Shown: positions 16,783 through 25,931 of the stretch, piece after piece
Layout: each line of letters opens with the position of its first letter
Position numbering within the stretch: position 1 is the stretch's first letter
DNA from: Candidatus Krumholzibacteriota bacterium
Lineage (GTDB): Bacteria > Krumholzibacteriota > Krumholzibacteriia > Krumholzibacteriales > Krumholzibacteriaceae
NCBI GenBank assembly: GCA_016933255.1
Contig: JAFGBF010000018.1
Span: 210,133 to 274,132, forward strand
DNA: 64,000 bases
Direction of reading: 5' to 3'
The notes under the pieces: model-generated
Databases searched by the model: none
What the model was told of the DNA's origin: nothing
The model's input: only the letters and a program-made list of their open reading frames with translations
Translations under genes and position numbers: made by a program

Positions 16783-18009
16783 CTACTTTTTCGCGTAAAG
16801 ATCGATTATCTCCAGTATCACTTTGACAGCTTTCTCCATCGATTCGACCGGGATATATTCATACCTTCCGTGGTAGTTATGCCCGCCGGTAAAAAGGTTC
16901 GGCGTCGGCAGGCCCATATAGGAAAGTTTCGACCCATCCGTTCCTCCGCGGATAGGCGTCTTTTTCGGTTCGACCCCGGCATTATTCATCGCCTGCTCTG
17001 CTATCTCCACGATATGCATCACAGGTTCGATCTTTTCACGCATATTCAGGTACTGCTCGGTCAGTTCGGCATTTACTGTTCCCTTGCCATATTTATGATT
17101 CAGAAATTCGGCGATCTTGATCCCCAGTTCCTGTTTCTCTTTGAACTTCTCCATATCGTGATCTCTGACGATATATGTCATTACAGTCTTTTCGACCTCT
17201 CCTTTTAATGCGATCATGTGGAAAAAGCCCTCGTATTTCTCTGTATAGAAAGGAGTCTGGTTGACCGGAAGCATCGAATTGTATTCCATCGCGATGAGCA
17301 TCGAGTTGACCATCTTGTTTTTAGCATATCCGGGATGGACATTGAGTCCTTTTACTGTGACGGTAAGTTTTGCCGCGTTGAAATTCTCAAACTCCAGTTC
17401 GCCGATCTGTCCTCCGTCAAGAGTATAAGCGAAATCAGCCCCGAATTTCTTAACGTCGAAATGGTCAGTCCCCCTGCCGACCTCTTCATCAGGAGTAAAG
17501 GCGATCTTGATCGTCCCATGTTTGATATCGGGATTTTTTACGAGGTATTCTACCGCAGTGACTATCTCCGCTATCCCGGCCTTGTCGTCTGCCCCGAGGA
17601 GAGTAGTTCCATCTGTCGTGATCAGGGTCTGCCCGACGTAGCAAAGTAGTTCGGGAAAAGCATCGGGAGAGAGGATTATTTTTTCCTTTTTGTTGAGGAT
17701 AATATCTTTTCCGTCATAATCCTCTATGAACTGCGGGTTGACATCGGCGCCCGACATGTCGGGGCTTGTGTCCATATGAGCGATGAAACCTATTACTGTC
17801 GATTCCTTGTCGAGGTTGGAGGGGAGGGTAGCCATGACATAGCAGTTTTCATCTACTGCCGCATCTTCGAGGCCAAGTCCTTTCAGCTCTTCGACAAGTT
17901 TATTCGCGAGGCCGAACTGGATCTCTGTAGTGGGGCTGCTTTTGGATTCTTCATCTGATTTTGTGTCTATCTTGACATATTCGAGAAACCTTTTTATTAG
18001 ATCAGTCAT
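16783..18009 (-). CDS. pepT: Peptidase T (tripeptide aminopeptidase, M20B)
   Basis: A 408-residue cytosolic zinc peptidase; E. coli PepT has the same length. The ATG at 18009 is preceded by GGAGGAAGGATCCAGG, and an upstream in-frame start has no such signal. The metal and catalytic sites are visible: H and D in IAHMDTSPD, D in LGADDKAG, EE in PDEEVGRG, and the C-terminal GGTDGS and GGHNYHGRYE. It removes N-terminal residues from tripeptides. It shares a frame with selD, separated by its TAG and 21 bases. A paralogue of another M20 subclass is at 58886-59962. Confidence 0.9.
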   Translation of the reverse strand: MTDLIKRFLEYVKIDTKSDEESKSSPTTEIQFGLANKLVEELKGLGLEDAAVDENCYVMATLPSNLDKESTVIGFIAHMDTSPDMSGADVNPQFIEDYDGKDIILNKKEKIILSPDAFPELLCYVGQTLITTDGTTLLGADDKAGIAEIVTAVEYLVKNPDIKHGTIKIAFTPDEEVGRGTDHFDVKKFGADFAYTLDGGQIGELEFENFNAAKLTVTVKGLNVHPGYAKNKMVNSMLIAMEYNSMLPVNQTPFYTEKYEGFFHMIALKGEVEKTVMTYIVRDHDMEKFKEKQELGIKIAEFLNHKYGKGTVNAELTEQYLNMREKIEPVMHIVEIAEQAMNNAGVEPKKTPIRGGTDGSKLSYMGLPTPNLFTGGHNYHGRYEYIPVESMEKAVKVILEIIDLYAKK

Positions 18010-18071
18010 CCTGGATCCTTCCTCCCTGAATGGAAAATCTGCCGAATGCACCTTTTGCATTAAAACAATCC

Positions 18072-18100
18072 TTGATTGCCCGTCAAACAATAAATAGTAT
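18072..18100 (+). promoter_or_regulatory. Weak sigma-70-like promoter for yigZ-type gene
   Basis: TTGATT (18072-18077), a 17-base spacer and TAGTAT (18095-18100), with four of six consensus bases in each box. It lies 50 bases before the gene. It is suggestive only. Confidence 0.35.
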
Positions 18101-18150
18101 GAAACCCCGGATCAGTTCAACAGAATTATTTTTGAAAGGCACTGAGGCCT

Positions 18151-18768
18151 ATGGGAAAGCAGCAGTATATCCCCGATGGCGGGTTCAAAACGGAAGCCGT
18201 AATAAAAAACTCTCGTTTTATAGCATATGGAGTTCCGGCAGGAACTGTCGAAGAGGCCCGCCATCTGATAAAAAAGGCAAGGGAAGATCACCCTGGATCT
18301 TCCCATGTCGTTTACGCATTCGTAGTAGGAGGCGGCAAGAGCGAATTGGCAGGAATGAGCGATGACGGAGAGCCGAAAGGCACAGCCGCCCGGCCGGTAA
18401 TGGATGTGCTCAAGGGGAGCGGGATAGTCGATCTTCTGGTTATCGTGGTAAGATATTTTGGAGGGACGAAGCTGGGGACGGGAGGATTGGTCAAAGCGTA
18501 CGGTGATTGCGCCCGCACAGTAATAGACCGGCTGCCGGTGAGAAGACTTGTCGAATTGGTCGATTTTTCGGTCGATCTGCCTTATAATATTTTCAGAGAG
18601 GTGAAGGAAGCGGTTCTTGCCTCCGCCGGCGAGATCATAAGCGAGGATTTCGGCGACCTCATAAGGATAAGCGGGAGGATGCCGACCGCCCGGTTCGAGG
18701 AATGTGAGAAAACCGTCGGAGAGATCTCAAGAGGCGGCGTCTCGCTTGTTAAAAAGGAAAAGGGGTAG
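18151..18768 (+). CDS. YigZ/IMPACT (UPF0029) family protein
   Basis: A 205-residue protein of the conserved IMPACT fold. The N-terminal domain has NSRFIAY, SSHVVYAF, DDGEPKGTA (the family signature), VVRYFGGTKLGTGGL and AYGDCA. A second ferredoxin-like domain follows (about residues 135-200). The family is cytosolic and of unclear function; eukaryotic relatives act in translation regulation. It may lead an operon with rhomboid, patatin and permease genes. Confidence 0.85.
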   Translation: MGKQQYIPDGGFKTEAVIKNSRFIAYGVPAGTVEEARHLIKKAREDHPGSSHVVYAFVVGGGKSELAGMSDDGEPKGTAARPVMDVLKGSGIVDLLVIVVRYFGGTKLGTGGLVKAYGDCARTVIDRLPVRRLVELVDFSVDLPYNIFREVKEAVLASAGEIISEDFGDLIRISGRMPTARFEECEKTVGEISRGGVSLVKKEKG

Positions 18769-18839
18769 AAGAAGGACCGGTTCACCAGAGCCGTCAACCG
18801 CTTTCCGGGAGGGCGGCTGTCGTAAGAGAAGAGGTTTAG

Positions 18840-19517
18840 ATGGAGTCTGCAAACGAGACATTCACCATTTTTCTGATCATAGCCACGGTGATCTTTTCAT
18901 TGAAAGGATTCAGCAACAGGGCTTTTTTCGATCAATACCTTTTCAACACGGGAAAGATCCTGCATGGGGGCGAGTATATACGGCTTCTTTCCTCGGGATT
19001 CCTGCATGCCAATATAGGCCATCTGGCTTTCAATATGATAGCTTTGTATTCTTTCAGCCTGGGCGTAGGGACAAGATTCGGTTTTATCCCCTATCTGGTC
19101 ATATATTTCGGGAGCCTGACCGCTGGAAACCTCCTGGCGCTTTACATTCACAGAAAAAACCCGGAATACAGAGCGATAGGTGCTTCCGGGGCGGTAAGCG
19201 GAGTCATCTATTCCAGCATCATAATCTTTCCGAACGGGGGGATCTCTTTTCTCCTCTTTCCGGTCTCCATCCCCTCATGGCTCTTCGGGATCCTGTTTAT
19301 TCTGGTATCTGTCTACGGTATCAGGGCGAGGCTTGGGCATATAGGGCACGAGGCGCATCTCGGAGGTGCGATCGCCGGGATCATTATCTCCGTAGCACTG
19401 AAACCGAGGCTTCTCAGTGCCCATCCGCTTCTCATATCTGTTCTGCTGCTTTTGACAGCCGGTTTTCTGGTCATACTTGTCAAGAGGCCTGAAATCCTCA
19501 GGATAAGGGAGGATTAA
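18840..19517 (+). CDS. Rhomboid-family intramembrane serine protease
   Basis: A 225-residue protein with six predicted helices. The features of active rhomboids are present: R-L-L-S-S-G-F-L-H-A near helix 1, GHLAFNM (loop), the catalytic Ser in GASGAVSG (about residue 119) and the catalytic His in HEAHLGGAIAG (about residue 172). It cuts transmembrane substrates within the membrane. Substrates are unknown. The patatin gene begins three bases after its stop. Confidence 0.88.
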   Translation: MESANETFTIFLIIATVIFSLKGFSNRAFFDQYLFNTGKILHGGEYIRLLSSGFLHANIGHLAFNMIALYSFSLGVGTRFGFIPYLVIYFGSLTAGNLLALYIHRKNPEYRAIGASGAVSGVIYSSIIIFPNGGISFLLFPVSIPSWLFGILFILVSVYGIRARLGHIGHEAHLGGAIAGIIISVALKPRLLSAHPLLISVLLLLTAGFLVILVKRPEILRIRED

Positions 19518-19520
19518 TCG

Positions 19521-20441
19521 ATGAAGAAGAAGATCGGGCTCGCCCTGGGTTCCGGGGGGGCGAGAGGATTGAGTGAGATCGGTATTCTTCTATGGTTGAA
19601 GGAGCATGATATCAAGATCTCCTGCATCGCGGGCACTTCGATGGGAGCTCTTATAGGGGCAGCGGCAGCCGCAGGATATTCTCCGGAAAGTATGAAAGAG
19701 ATAGCTTTAAAGTTGAACTGGAAAGATTTTTTGAAATATATGCGTTTCTCATTCTCGGGAAAGAGCATCTTTGAATGGGACAAGATAGAGTCGAACCTGA
19801 GGGTGGATTTCGGAATGAAAAGAATAGAGGAATTACCTGTCCCGTTCGCTTGCACTGCGGCAGATATAGATTCTGGACTCGAGTTCGTATTCAGGGACGG
19901 CGACCTCGTCGATGCGATACGCGCGTCAGCCTGTATTCCCGGGGTCTTTCCTCCAGTCCATCTGCATGGAAGGAATCTTGTGGATGGAGAACTGATAAAT
20001 CCGGTTCCTCTCGATCTGGCCGAAGAACTCGGGGCGCAAAGGATCATCGGAGTGAATACCTGCCGTTCGGTATTCAGCGAAAGAGCTTCGCACGAGTCGA
20101 GACATTTCCCTGTAGTTGAAAAACTCGATGAGTGGTTCAGGGACAATATGAAAAAGGCTCCGATCATATCTTCTCTTGCGGGATTCAGGAAGATCGCCGG
20201 TGAGGATAAAAAAGAGAGGCGAAGAAGGAATATTGTCGATCTATTCACAGACAGTCTTGCGATAGTGACTTCCCGGCTCCTGGCGTTCGAAAGGCTTAAC
20301 GCGGGGCCCCACTTTATGATAAGGCCACAGGTCGGAGGGTTCCAGGATTTCGATTTTGACAGGGCCGATGAAATAATCGAGATCGGATATAAAGAGATCG
20401 ATTCGGTCGGGGAAGAACTGCTTGATTTTATCGATAGTTGA
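19521..20441 (+). CDS. Patatin-like phospholipase (RssA-type)
   Basis: A 306-residue lipid acyl hydrolase. Visible are the oxyanion hole GSGGARG (residues about 10-16), the nucleophile Ser in GTSMGA (about residue 40), and the catalytic Asp in LVDGEL, together forming a Ser-Asp dyad. GGGAGG lies before the ATG, and it follows the rhomboid gene by three bases. It probably hydrolyses membrane lipids on the cytosolic side. The C-terminal 80 residues are less conserved. Confidence 0.85.
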   Translation: MKKKIGLALGSGGARGLSEIGILLWLKEHDIKISCIAGTSMGALIGAAAAAGYSPESMKEIALKLNWKDFLKYMRFSFSGKSIFEWDKIESNLRVDFGMKRIEELPVPFACTAADIDSGLEFVFRDGDLVDAIRASACIPGVFPPVHLHGRNLVDGELINPVPLDLAEELGAQRIIGVNTCRSVFSERASHESRHFPVVEKLDEWFRDNMKKAPIISSLAGFRKIAGEDKKERRRRNIVDLFTDSLAIVTSRLLAFERLNAGPHFMIRPQVGGFQDFDFDRADEIIEIGYKEIDSVGEELLDFIDS

Positions 20442-20505
20442 TATCTTTTTTCCCGCTGACCGAAATCGAAGGTGCTGAATAAGTCATCTAAAACAGGAAG
20501 GCCGT

Positions 20506-22335
20506 ATGGGTTTAAAAAGGGAACTTGGACTGATCGACGTCTACAGTATCGCCAGCGGAGCGATGATAAGTTCGGGGCTTTTCATACTTCCCGGGCTTGC
20601 CTTCGCCAGGGCGGGCCCGTCAATGATCGTTTCTTATATCCTTGCCGGATTGTTTGCCGTCACCGGCGTATTGAGTCAGGCGGAGATCGTATCTGCGATG
20701 CCCAAGGCGGGCGGGACATACTTTTACGTCAAAAGGGCCCTGGGACCGGGGGTCGGCACGGTCGAGGGGCTGTTGACATGGTTTTCCCTGTCGCTGAAAG
20801 GGGCGTTTGCTCTTGTCGGTATGGCGGCATTTGCTTCGATCTTTATCGATTTCGATCCAAGGGCCATCGCCACGATCCTGACGATCATATTCGTTGCGGT
20901 CAATCTTGTCGGAAGCAAAGAGGCGGGGAGGGTGCAGGTCGTACTGTGCTTTTTCCTTTTTTCAGCTCTGATCTATTACATAATCCGGGGCTTTCCCCAT
21001 GTCTCGGCGGAACTGATGCACCCGTTCAATCCGGCCGGATGGATGCCGACACTTACCACGGCGGGGTTTGTCTTCGTGTCATACGGAGGTCTGCTGAAAG
21101 TGGCCAGTATAGCCGAGGAGGTAAAAGATCCCGGTAAGACAGTCCCGATGGGGATGATCCTTTCTCTGGTCACCGTAAGCCTGTTATATTTTTTTACAGT
21201 CTTCGTGACCGCCGGTGTGCTTGATGCTGACATACTCCGTTTCTCTCTTACACCGATCTCCGACGGAGCAGAAGCGTTTATGGGCAGAAGCGGCAGGATC
21301 ATTCTGGGGATCGCGGCGATGCTCGCCTTCATATCTACAGCAAATGCCGGTATAATGGCCTCCTCGCGCTACCCTCTGGCGCTGAGCAGAGACAGGCTTC
21401 TTCCGGAGACTCTCTCGAAGCTTGGTAAAAGGACCCGTACTCCGTATATATCGATCATGATCACCGGGGCTATCATGGTCTGTTTTATATTTTTCAGGGT
21501 TGATATTCTTGTCAAGGCGGCTTCGGCTGTCCTGATCATGACGTATCTGCTTTCCTGCCTCTCTCTGATAATCCTGAGGGAAAGCAGACTTCAGAATTAT
21601 CAGCCTGTTTTTCACTCACCCCTTTACCCCTGGATACAGATCGCAGGCATAGGCGGATTCACTTTCATGCTGTTCGGGATCGGGTTATCCGCTCTGATAA
21701 CCAGCGGCTCGATAATGATATGCGGCCTTTTTGTCTACTGGTTCTACGGACGGATTAGGGCGGGAAGGGAATACGCGCTTCTGCATCTGATAGAGAGGAT
21801 AACCGCAAAGGAGCTGACTGACCGGACGCTGGAGACCGAACTGAAGGAGATCATCAGGGAACGTGATGATATAGTAACGGACAGGCTGGACAGGGTGATC
21901 GAGGGTGCTATCGTCCTCGATATCGAGGAGCATCTCAGCCTGGAGCAGTTCATCTCCGTAGTGGCGGATTTTCTGTCTGTCAGACTCGATCTTGAAAAGG
22001 ATACTTTTATCGAGAAGATGCGCGAGCGGGAAAAGGAAAGTAGTACGGTCCTGACCCATTTGCTGGCAATACCCCATATAATTCTGGAAGGCGAGGGAAA
22101 ATTCGATATACTTCTTGCCCGCTGCAGGGGAGGAGTAGCTTTTTCCGAAGCAGAGAAGAATGTAAGATCGATCTTCGTCCTGACAGGTACGAGGGATGAG
22201 CGGAATTTCCATCTTCGGGCGCTGGCTGGTATAGCGCAGATCGTGCAGGACCCTCATTTCGAAAAGAACTGGATGAACGCCAGAGACGGAGAGGACCTGA
22301 GGGATCTTATTCTGCTGGGGAAAAGAAAAAGATAA
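20506..22335 (+). CDS. APC-family amino-acid permease with C-terminal PTS-EIIA-like domain
   Basis: A 609-residue protein. Residues 1 to about 420 contain some 12 helices with the APC pattern: IASGAMISSGLFILPG at the start, a Pro-Lys-Ala-Gly-Gly-Thr motif and VSYGGLLKVASIAEE. A cytosolic tail from about residue 470 resembles PTS EIIA-2 domains (PtsN/FruA class). LLAIPH carries the His equivalent to the phosphorylated one, followed by RCRGGVAFSE and VFVLTGTRDE. The tail may sense or regulate transport. The amino-acid substrate is unknown. Confidence 0.8.
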   Translation: MGLKRELGLIDVYSIASGAMISSGLFILPGLAFARAGPSMIVSYILAGLFAVTGVLSQAEIVSAMPKAGGTYFYVKRALGPGVGTVEGLLTWFSLSLKGAFALVGMAAFASIFIDFDPRAIATILTIIFVAVNLVGSKEAGRVQVVLCFFLFSALIYYIIRGFPHVSAELMHPFNPAGWMPTLTTAGFVFVSYGGLLKVASIAEEVKDPGKTVPMGMILSLVTVSLLYFFTVFVTAGVLDADILRFSLTPISDGAEAFMGRSGRIILGIAAMLAFISTANAGIMASSRYPLALSRDRLLPETLSKLGKRTRTPYISIMITGAIMVCFIFFRVDILVKAASAVLIMTYLLSCLSLIILRESRLQNYQPVFHSPLYPWIQIAGIGGFTFMLFGIGLSALITSGSIMICGLFVYWFYGRIRAGREYALLHLIERITAKELTDRTLETELKEIIRERDDIVTDRLDRVIEGAIVLDIEEHLSLEQFISVVADFLSVRLDLEKDTFIEKMREREKESSTVLTHLLAIPHIILEGEGKFDILLARCRGGVAFSEAEKNVRSIFVLTGTRDERNFHLRALAGIAQIVQDPHFEKNWMNARDGEDLRDLILLGKRKR

Positions 22336-22428
22336 TATTCCCCTGTTAAACGGCTTTATCGGTCCCGAGGCGGGCCCCGGCTCCCCGGGTCGGGGATCAT
22401 CAGAGGACTGCGGAGGGAAATATTCAAG

Positions 22429-22995
22429 ATGAACAGTGCGGAAGCTCTTGAAAGGTTATTGGAAGGAAATGCAAGGTTCGCCTCCGGCAAGGTGCAGGCG
22501 CCGGGGCGGACAGCCGAAAGGCGGATCGAGACTGCCGGAGGACAGTTTCCATACGCCGTCATATTGACCTGTTCCGATTCGAGAGTTCCTCCCGAGATCA
22601 TCTTCGATGAAGGGATCGGAGATCTCTTTGTTGTTCGCGTAGCTGGAAATGTCACCGACGATCTTGTAACGGGAAGCATTGAATACGCGGTGCGGCACCT
22701 GTCTGTGACACTGGTCGTAGTCCTCGGACACAATAACTGCGGTGCGGTCAACGCAGCCTGGTCACAAGGTATCCCGGAAGGGCATACGGCAAGTTTCATA
22801 GATGCAATAAGGCCCGTGATCGGTAGATCGGCCGGATCCAAGGGCGATGATTTTGTGGATGCAAATGTGAGAGATGTTGCCGAGACCCTTCGGAATTCCG
22901 AACCGGTGTTAAGACACCTTGTCGATCAGGACCGGTTGTCGATTCTTGGCGCTCACTACGATCTCAGCTCGGGAAAAGTCTCTCTGGTGGACTGA
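22429..22995 (+). CDS. Beta-class carbonic anhydrase
   Basis: A 188-residue cytosolic zinc enzyme for reversible hydration of CO2. The zinc ligands are in CSDSRVPPE (Cys, Asp-Arg dyad) and GHNNCGAV (His, Cys). The N-terminus is short, as in the compact bacterial forms. The 93-base gap before it contains GC-rich self-complementary sequence around 22361-22394. A purine-rich GGAGGGAAA lies before the ATG. Confidence 0.9.
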   Translation: MNSAEALERLLEGNARFASGKVQAPGRTAERRIETAGGQFPYAVILTCSDSRVPPEIIFDEGIGDLFVVRVAGNVTDDLVTGSIEYAVRHLSVTLVVVLGHNNCGAVNAAWSQGIPEGHTASFIDAIRPVIGRSAGSKGDDFVDANVRDVAETLRNSEPVLRHLVDQDRLSILGAHYDLSSGKVSLVD

Positions 22996-23135
22996 GATGT
23001 TTTCAGTCAGGATGAATATGCCGGTATCGGCCGTATCCGGTCAGGGGGTCCGCATTTTTGTGGAATGAGAAAGAGGCTTAAGCTGGAGTCGGGTGTAATA
23101 TAGGTATAGTTGCCGGGAACAGGAGTGGTTTTTTC

Positions 23136-23408
23136 TTGAAGCATATGAGAGTCAGGGTCAAAGGTATCGTTCAGGGTGTCGGGTTCAGATATTTTTCAAG
23201 GCAGCTTGCGTTAAAGTACGGGATCGCCGGATTCGTGCGCAACCTTCCTGATGGGTCGGTAGAAATAGAAGCTTCCGGACCTGACGGAGACCTGGATGAC
23301 TTTCTCAAAGATATCTCCAGGGGACCATCGTCGTCGTCAGTATCGGGGATAGATGTCGAAGATATAGAATCCGGCTGCGTTAATAACCGGTTCGAGATAC
23401 GGTTCTGA
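23136..23408 (+). CDS. acyP: Acylphosphatase
   Basis: A 90-residue small enzyme that hydrolyses acyl phosphates. The catalytic Arg sits in GVGFRYF and the catalytic Asn in VRNLPDGSVEIEA, both typical. The start is TTG at 23136 with AGGAG ten bases upstream; the ATG at 23145 is too far from any Shine-Dalgarno and would remove three residues. It stands alone between carbonic anhydrase and an amidotransferase. Confidence 0.9.
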   Translation: MKHMRVRVKGIVQGVGFRYFSRQLALKYGIAGFVRNLPDGSVEIEASGPDGDLDDFLKDISRGPSSSSVSGIDVEDIESGCVNNRFEIRF

Positions 23409-23505
23409 AAAGCTCCAGCGTGGGGGGACCAGCGTTCTTTTAATGATGATAAGTCGGTTTTGCGGTCAGGAGGGTGATTTTTTACAGGAAGGTGCGTGAA
23501 GGGTC

Positions 23506-24249
23506 ATGAAAAAAAAGATCAATCTGATCGACGTTACCGATTTTTCGCTTCCCGATGGCAGCGGCAGCAGCGAATGGTTCACGGAGGCTTTTGAAGATCT
23601 TGGCCTCTTTTCAGAAGTTGATCTGGTGGTCTGGGACGGTGTCTCGGGAGAACTGCCCCCTGTTGAAAGGATCGAGCGGGCCGGTGACGCGGTCATGATC
23701 TCGGGCAGTTACGGCCCTGTTTTTGCCGATAAGGAATGGATCGGAAGGTTGATGGAGTTTATTCGGCTGGTGCACAGTAAAGATATATGGATGCTCGGGA
23801 TATGTTTTGGACATCTGGCTATTGCCCAGGCTCTCGGAGGCAGGGTGGAGGCAAACCCGAGAGGCAGGGAATTCGGTACTGTAATGATCTTTCTTACTCC
23901 CGAAGGAGAAAAGAGCCCCCTGCTTGAGGGCCTGCCGCAGGGTTGTCCGGTAAACATCTCTCATATGACACATGTTTCGCAGCTTCCCGATTCGGCGGTC
24001 AGGCTTGCTTTCAACCAGATGACCCGGGTTCAGTCTTTCAGCATGGGGAAGACCTTCGGATATCAGCCGCATCCGGAATTCGGGCCGAAACATATTGTGC
24101 TGCTTGCCGATATGCTTGGAAATCTTCTTGTCAGAAGGGAAAAGTACCTGGACGACAAAGCGCATCTGCAGGATTTTAAAGGTTCTATTCTTGAGACTCC
24201 CGCATCTAAAGCGGTTCTGATGAATTTTGTAAGGATGATCCGGGATTGA
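23506..24249 (+). CDS. Class-I glutamine amidotransferase-like protein
   Basis: A 247-residue GATase-fold protein. The nucleophile is Cys100 in GICFGH, and the His-Glu pair is in PHPEFG near residue 187. It resembles the stand-alone GMP-synthase-like or puuD-like amidotransferases. No synthetase partner is adjacent, so the acceptor is unknown. Single-domain proteins of this type may act on other amide or glutamyl substrates. Confidence 0.8.
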   Translation: MKKKINLIDVTDFSLPDGSGSSEWFTEAFEDLGLFSEVDLVVWDGVSGELPPVERIERAGDAVMISGSYGPVFADKEWIGRLMEFIRLVHSKDIWMLGICFGHLAIAQALGGRVEANPRGREFGTVMIFLTPEGEKSPLLEGLPQGCPVNISHMTHVSQLPDSAVRLAFNQMTRVQSFSMGKTFGYQPHPEFGPKHIVLLADMLGNLLVRREKYLDDKAHLQDFKGSILETPASKAVLMNFVRMIRD

Positions 24250-24292
24250 CCATACCTGCGGCAGGATCGAATTTCATATTTTTTGTGTATTT

Positions 24293-24320
24293 GGAACTTT
24301 TTGACCGCGGACAGGTTAAA
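24293..24320 (+). promoter_or_regulatory. ECF-sigma (RpoE-like) promoter candidate before htrA
   Basis: GGAACTT (24293-24299), sixteen bases, then TTAAA (24316-24320). The -35 box is identical to the classic envelope-stress sigma-E box; the -10 box differs by one base from TCAAA. It lies about 40 bases before the protease start. Confidence 0.4.
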
Positions 24321-24361
24321 CATCCTGGAGTGACAGTACTGAAATGCAGGAGGTGTACGAG

Positions 24362-25834
24362 ATGAAGATCAGAAAAGTCTTTTCTAATAAATTATCGATC
24401 GTCTTTTTGGCAGCGGGTCTGTTTCTGGCCGTGATGGTATCGGAAGCTCTTCTGTCCGGTGACGGGCGTCATGATAGAGGGCTTAACCTTTCCCAGCAGG
24501 CACTGGCGTTTGAAAAGGGCGGGGAGACGCTTCCAGATATCGTCGAACGCGTTGTGCCGGCAGTCGTATATATACAATCCAAAACGATAGTCAAACGGCG
24601 CGAAGTCGAATCTCCGATGATGCAGGATCCTTTTTTCAGACGATTCTTCGAAGATTATCTAAAGCGGTACAATATTCCGAAGGAGCGCGAGCAGCAGTAT
24701 CTCGGGTCGGGCGTGATAGTCGACAAGGATGGATATATTCTTACGAATAACCACCTTGTGGAGAATGCTAATGAGGTCGAGGTGATCCTTCCAGACAAGC
24801 GGACATTCGATGCCAGGATAATCGGGACAGACCCAAGGAGTGATGTGGCGGTGCTTAAGATCGAGGCTAAAGATCTTTCTGCAGTCGTTCTTGGCAATTC
24901 GGAAGCGTTGCGGCTCGGTCAGACAGTGCTCGCGATCGGTTATCCATACGCGGTGGGCCAGACTGTTACCCGGGGGATAGTCAGTGCGCTCGGCAGGTCT
25001 CTGGATCTTGTCGATTATGAGAATTTTATCCAGACTGACGCTGCGATCAATCCGGGAAATTCAGGGGGCGCGCTGATAAATACCGATGGGGAGCTGGTCG
25101 GCATCAATACGGCGATCTATTCAAGGTCGGGAGGGAGCCAGGGCATAGGTTTTGCGATCCCTATCGAACTCGCGAAGAATATAATGGATAATCTTATCGC
25201 CCACGGAAGGGTGATAAGAGGATATGTCGGAGTGGTGCCGCAGGACGTAAGCCCTGAGATGGCTGAGTTCTTCGGGCTCGACGAACCGGAAGGAGTAGTG
25301 ATATCTCATGTCGCCGAGAACAGCCCTGCAAGCAGCGCGGGATTCGAGCAGGGAGACGTAGTAGTCGATTTCGACGGCAGGAGGGTCAAAGATTCCGGCG
25401 AATTTCGAAGACTTGCCGCAAGTTCCGAGCCCGGGAAGGAAATAACTGTCAGGATAATGAGAAATGGCAAGGAAAAGAAGTTGAAGGTGACGATGGGAGA
25501 ACACCCTTCGAATGTGCAGTCCGGTGCTGATAAACAGATCGAAGACAGAAATCCGATCTTCCTGGGCGTAGCGTTGGAGACTCTTCTCGACGTACACAGG
25601 GAGGCGATGAATATTCCATCCAAGATCAAGGGAGTATTGATAAGACAGATAGACATAGATACTCCCGCGGCGAAAGCGGGATTGTTAATGGGTGATGTAA
25701 TAGTAGAGGTAAACAAAAGAAAGATAGAAGATATCAATGACTTTAGAAAAATCGTCGATGATTCCGACAACAGCAAGATGCTGCTTCTTATTTACAGAAA
25801 CGGAAATTATTTCTATACTGCTCTGAGGGAATAG
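24362..25834 (+). CDS. htrA: Periplasmic serine protease HtrA/DegP-like with two PDZ domains
   Basis: A 490-residue envelope protease/chaperone. The ATG at 24362 has AGGAGGTG six bases upstream, better than the ATG at 24344. A signal-type helix (about residues 12-28) is followed by the protease domain, with His in LTNNHLV (about residue 130), Asp in RSDVAVLKI and Ser in NPGNSGGAL. PDZ1 (VRGYVGVVPQ onward) and PDZ2 (after FLGVALETL, about residue 400) follow. It degrades misfolded envelope proteins. A sigma-E-like promoter stands upstream. Confidence 0.92.
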   Translation: MKIRKVFSNKLSIVFLAAGLFLAVMVSEALLSGDGRHDRGLNLSQQALAFEKGGETLPDIVERVVPAVVYIQSKTIVKRREVESPMMQDPFFRRFFEDYLKRYNIPKEREQQYLGSGVIVDKDGYILTNNHLVENANEVEVILPDKRTFDARIIGTDPRSDVAVLKIEAKDLSAVVLGNSEALRLGQTVLAIGYPYAVGQTVTRGIVSALGRSLDLVDYENFIQTDAAINPGNSGGALINTDGELVGINTAIYSRSGGSQGIGFAIPIELAKNIMDNLIAHGRVIRGYVGVVPQDVSPEMAEFFGLDEPEGVVISHVAENSPASSAGFEQGDVVVDFDGRRVKDSGEFRRLAASSEPGKEITVRIMRNGKEKKLKVTMGEHPSNVQSGADKQIEDRNPIFLGVALETLLDVHREAMNIPSKIKGVLIRQIDIDTPAAKAGLLMGDVIVEVNKRKIEDINDFRKIVDDSDNSKMLLLIYRNGNYFYTALRE

Positions 25835-25931
25835 TAAGACAAGGTATCTCTGACAGATGATACTGAAGGTCATCCGGAGTATATAGCCTGTTTGGAGCGC
25901 TATCGGCGTCCGAACGGCGTAAGGGGAGTCA

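Noticed and set aside
22361..22394. GC-rich hairpin before the carbonic anhydrase as a terminator
   Set aside because: The stem is short and is not followed by a T-run, so it is not convincing.
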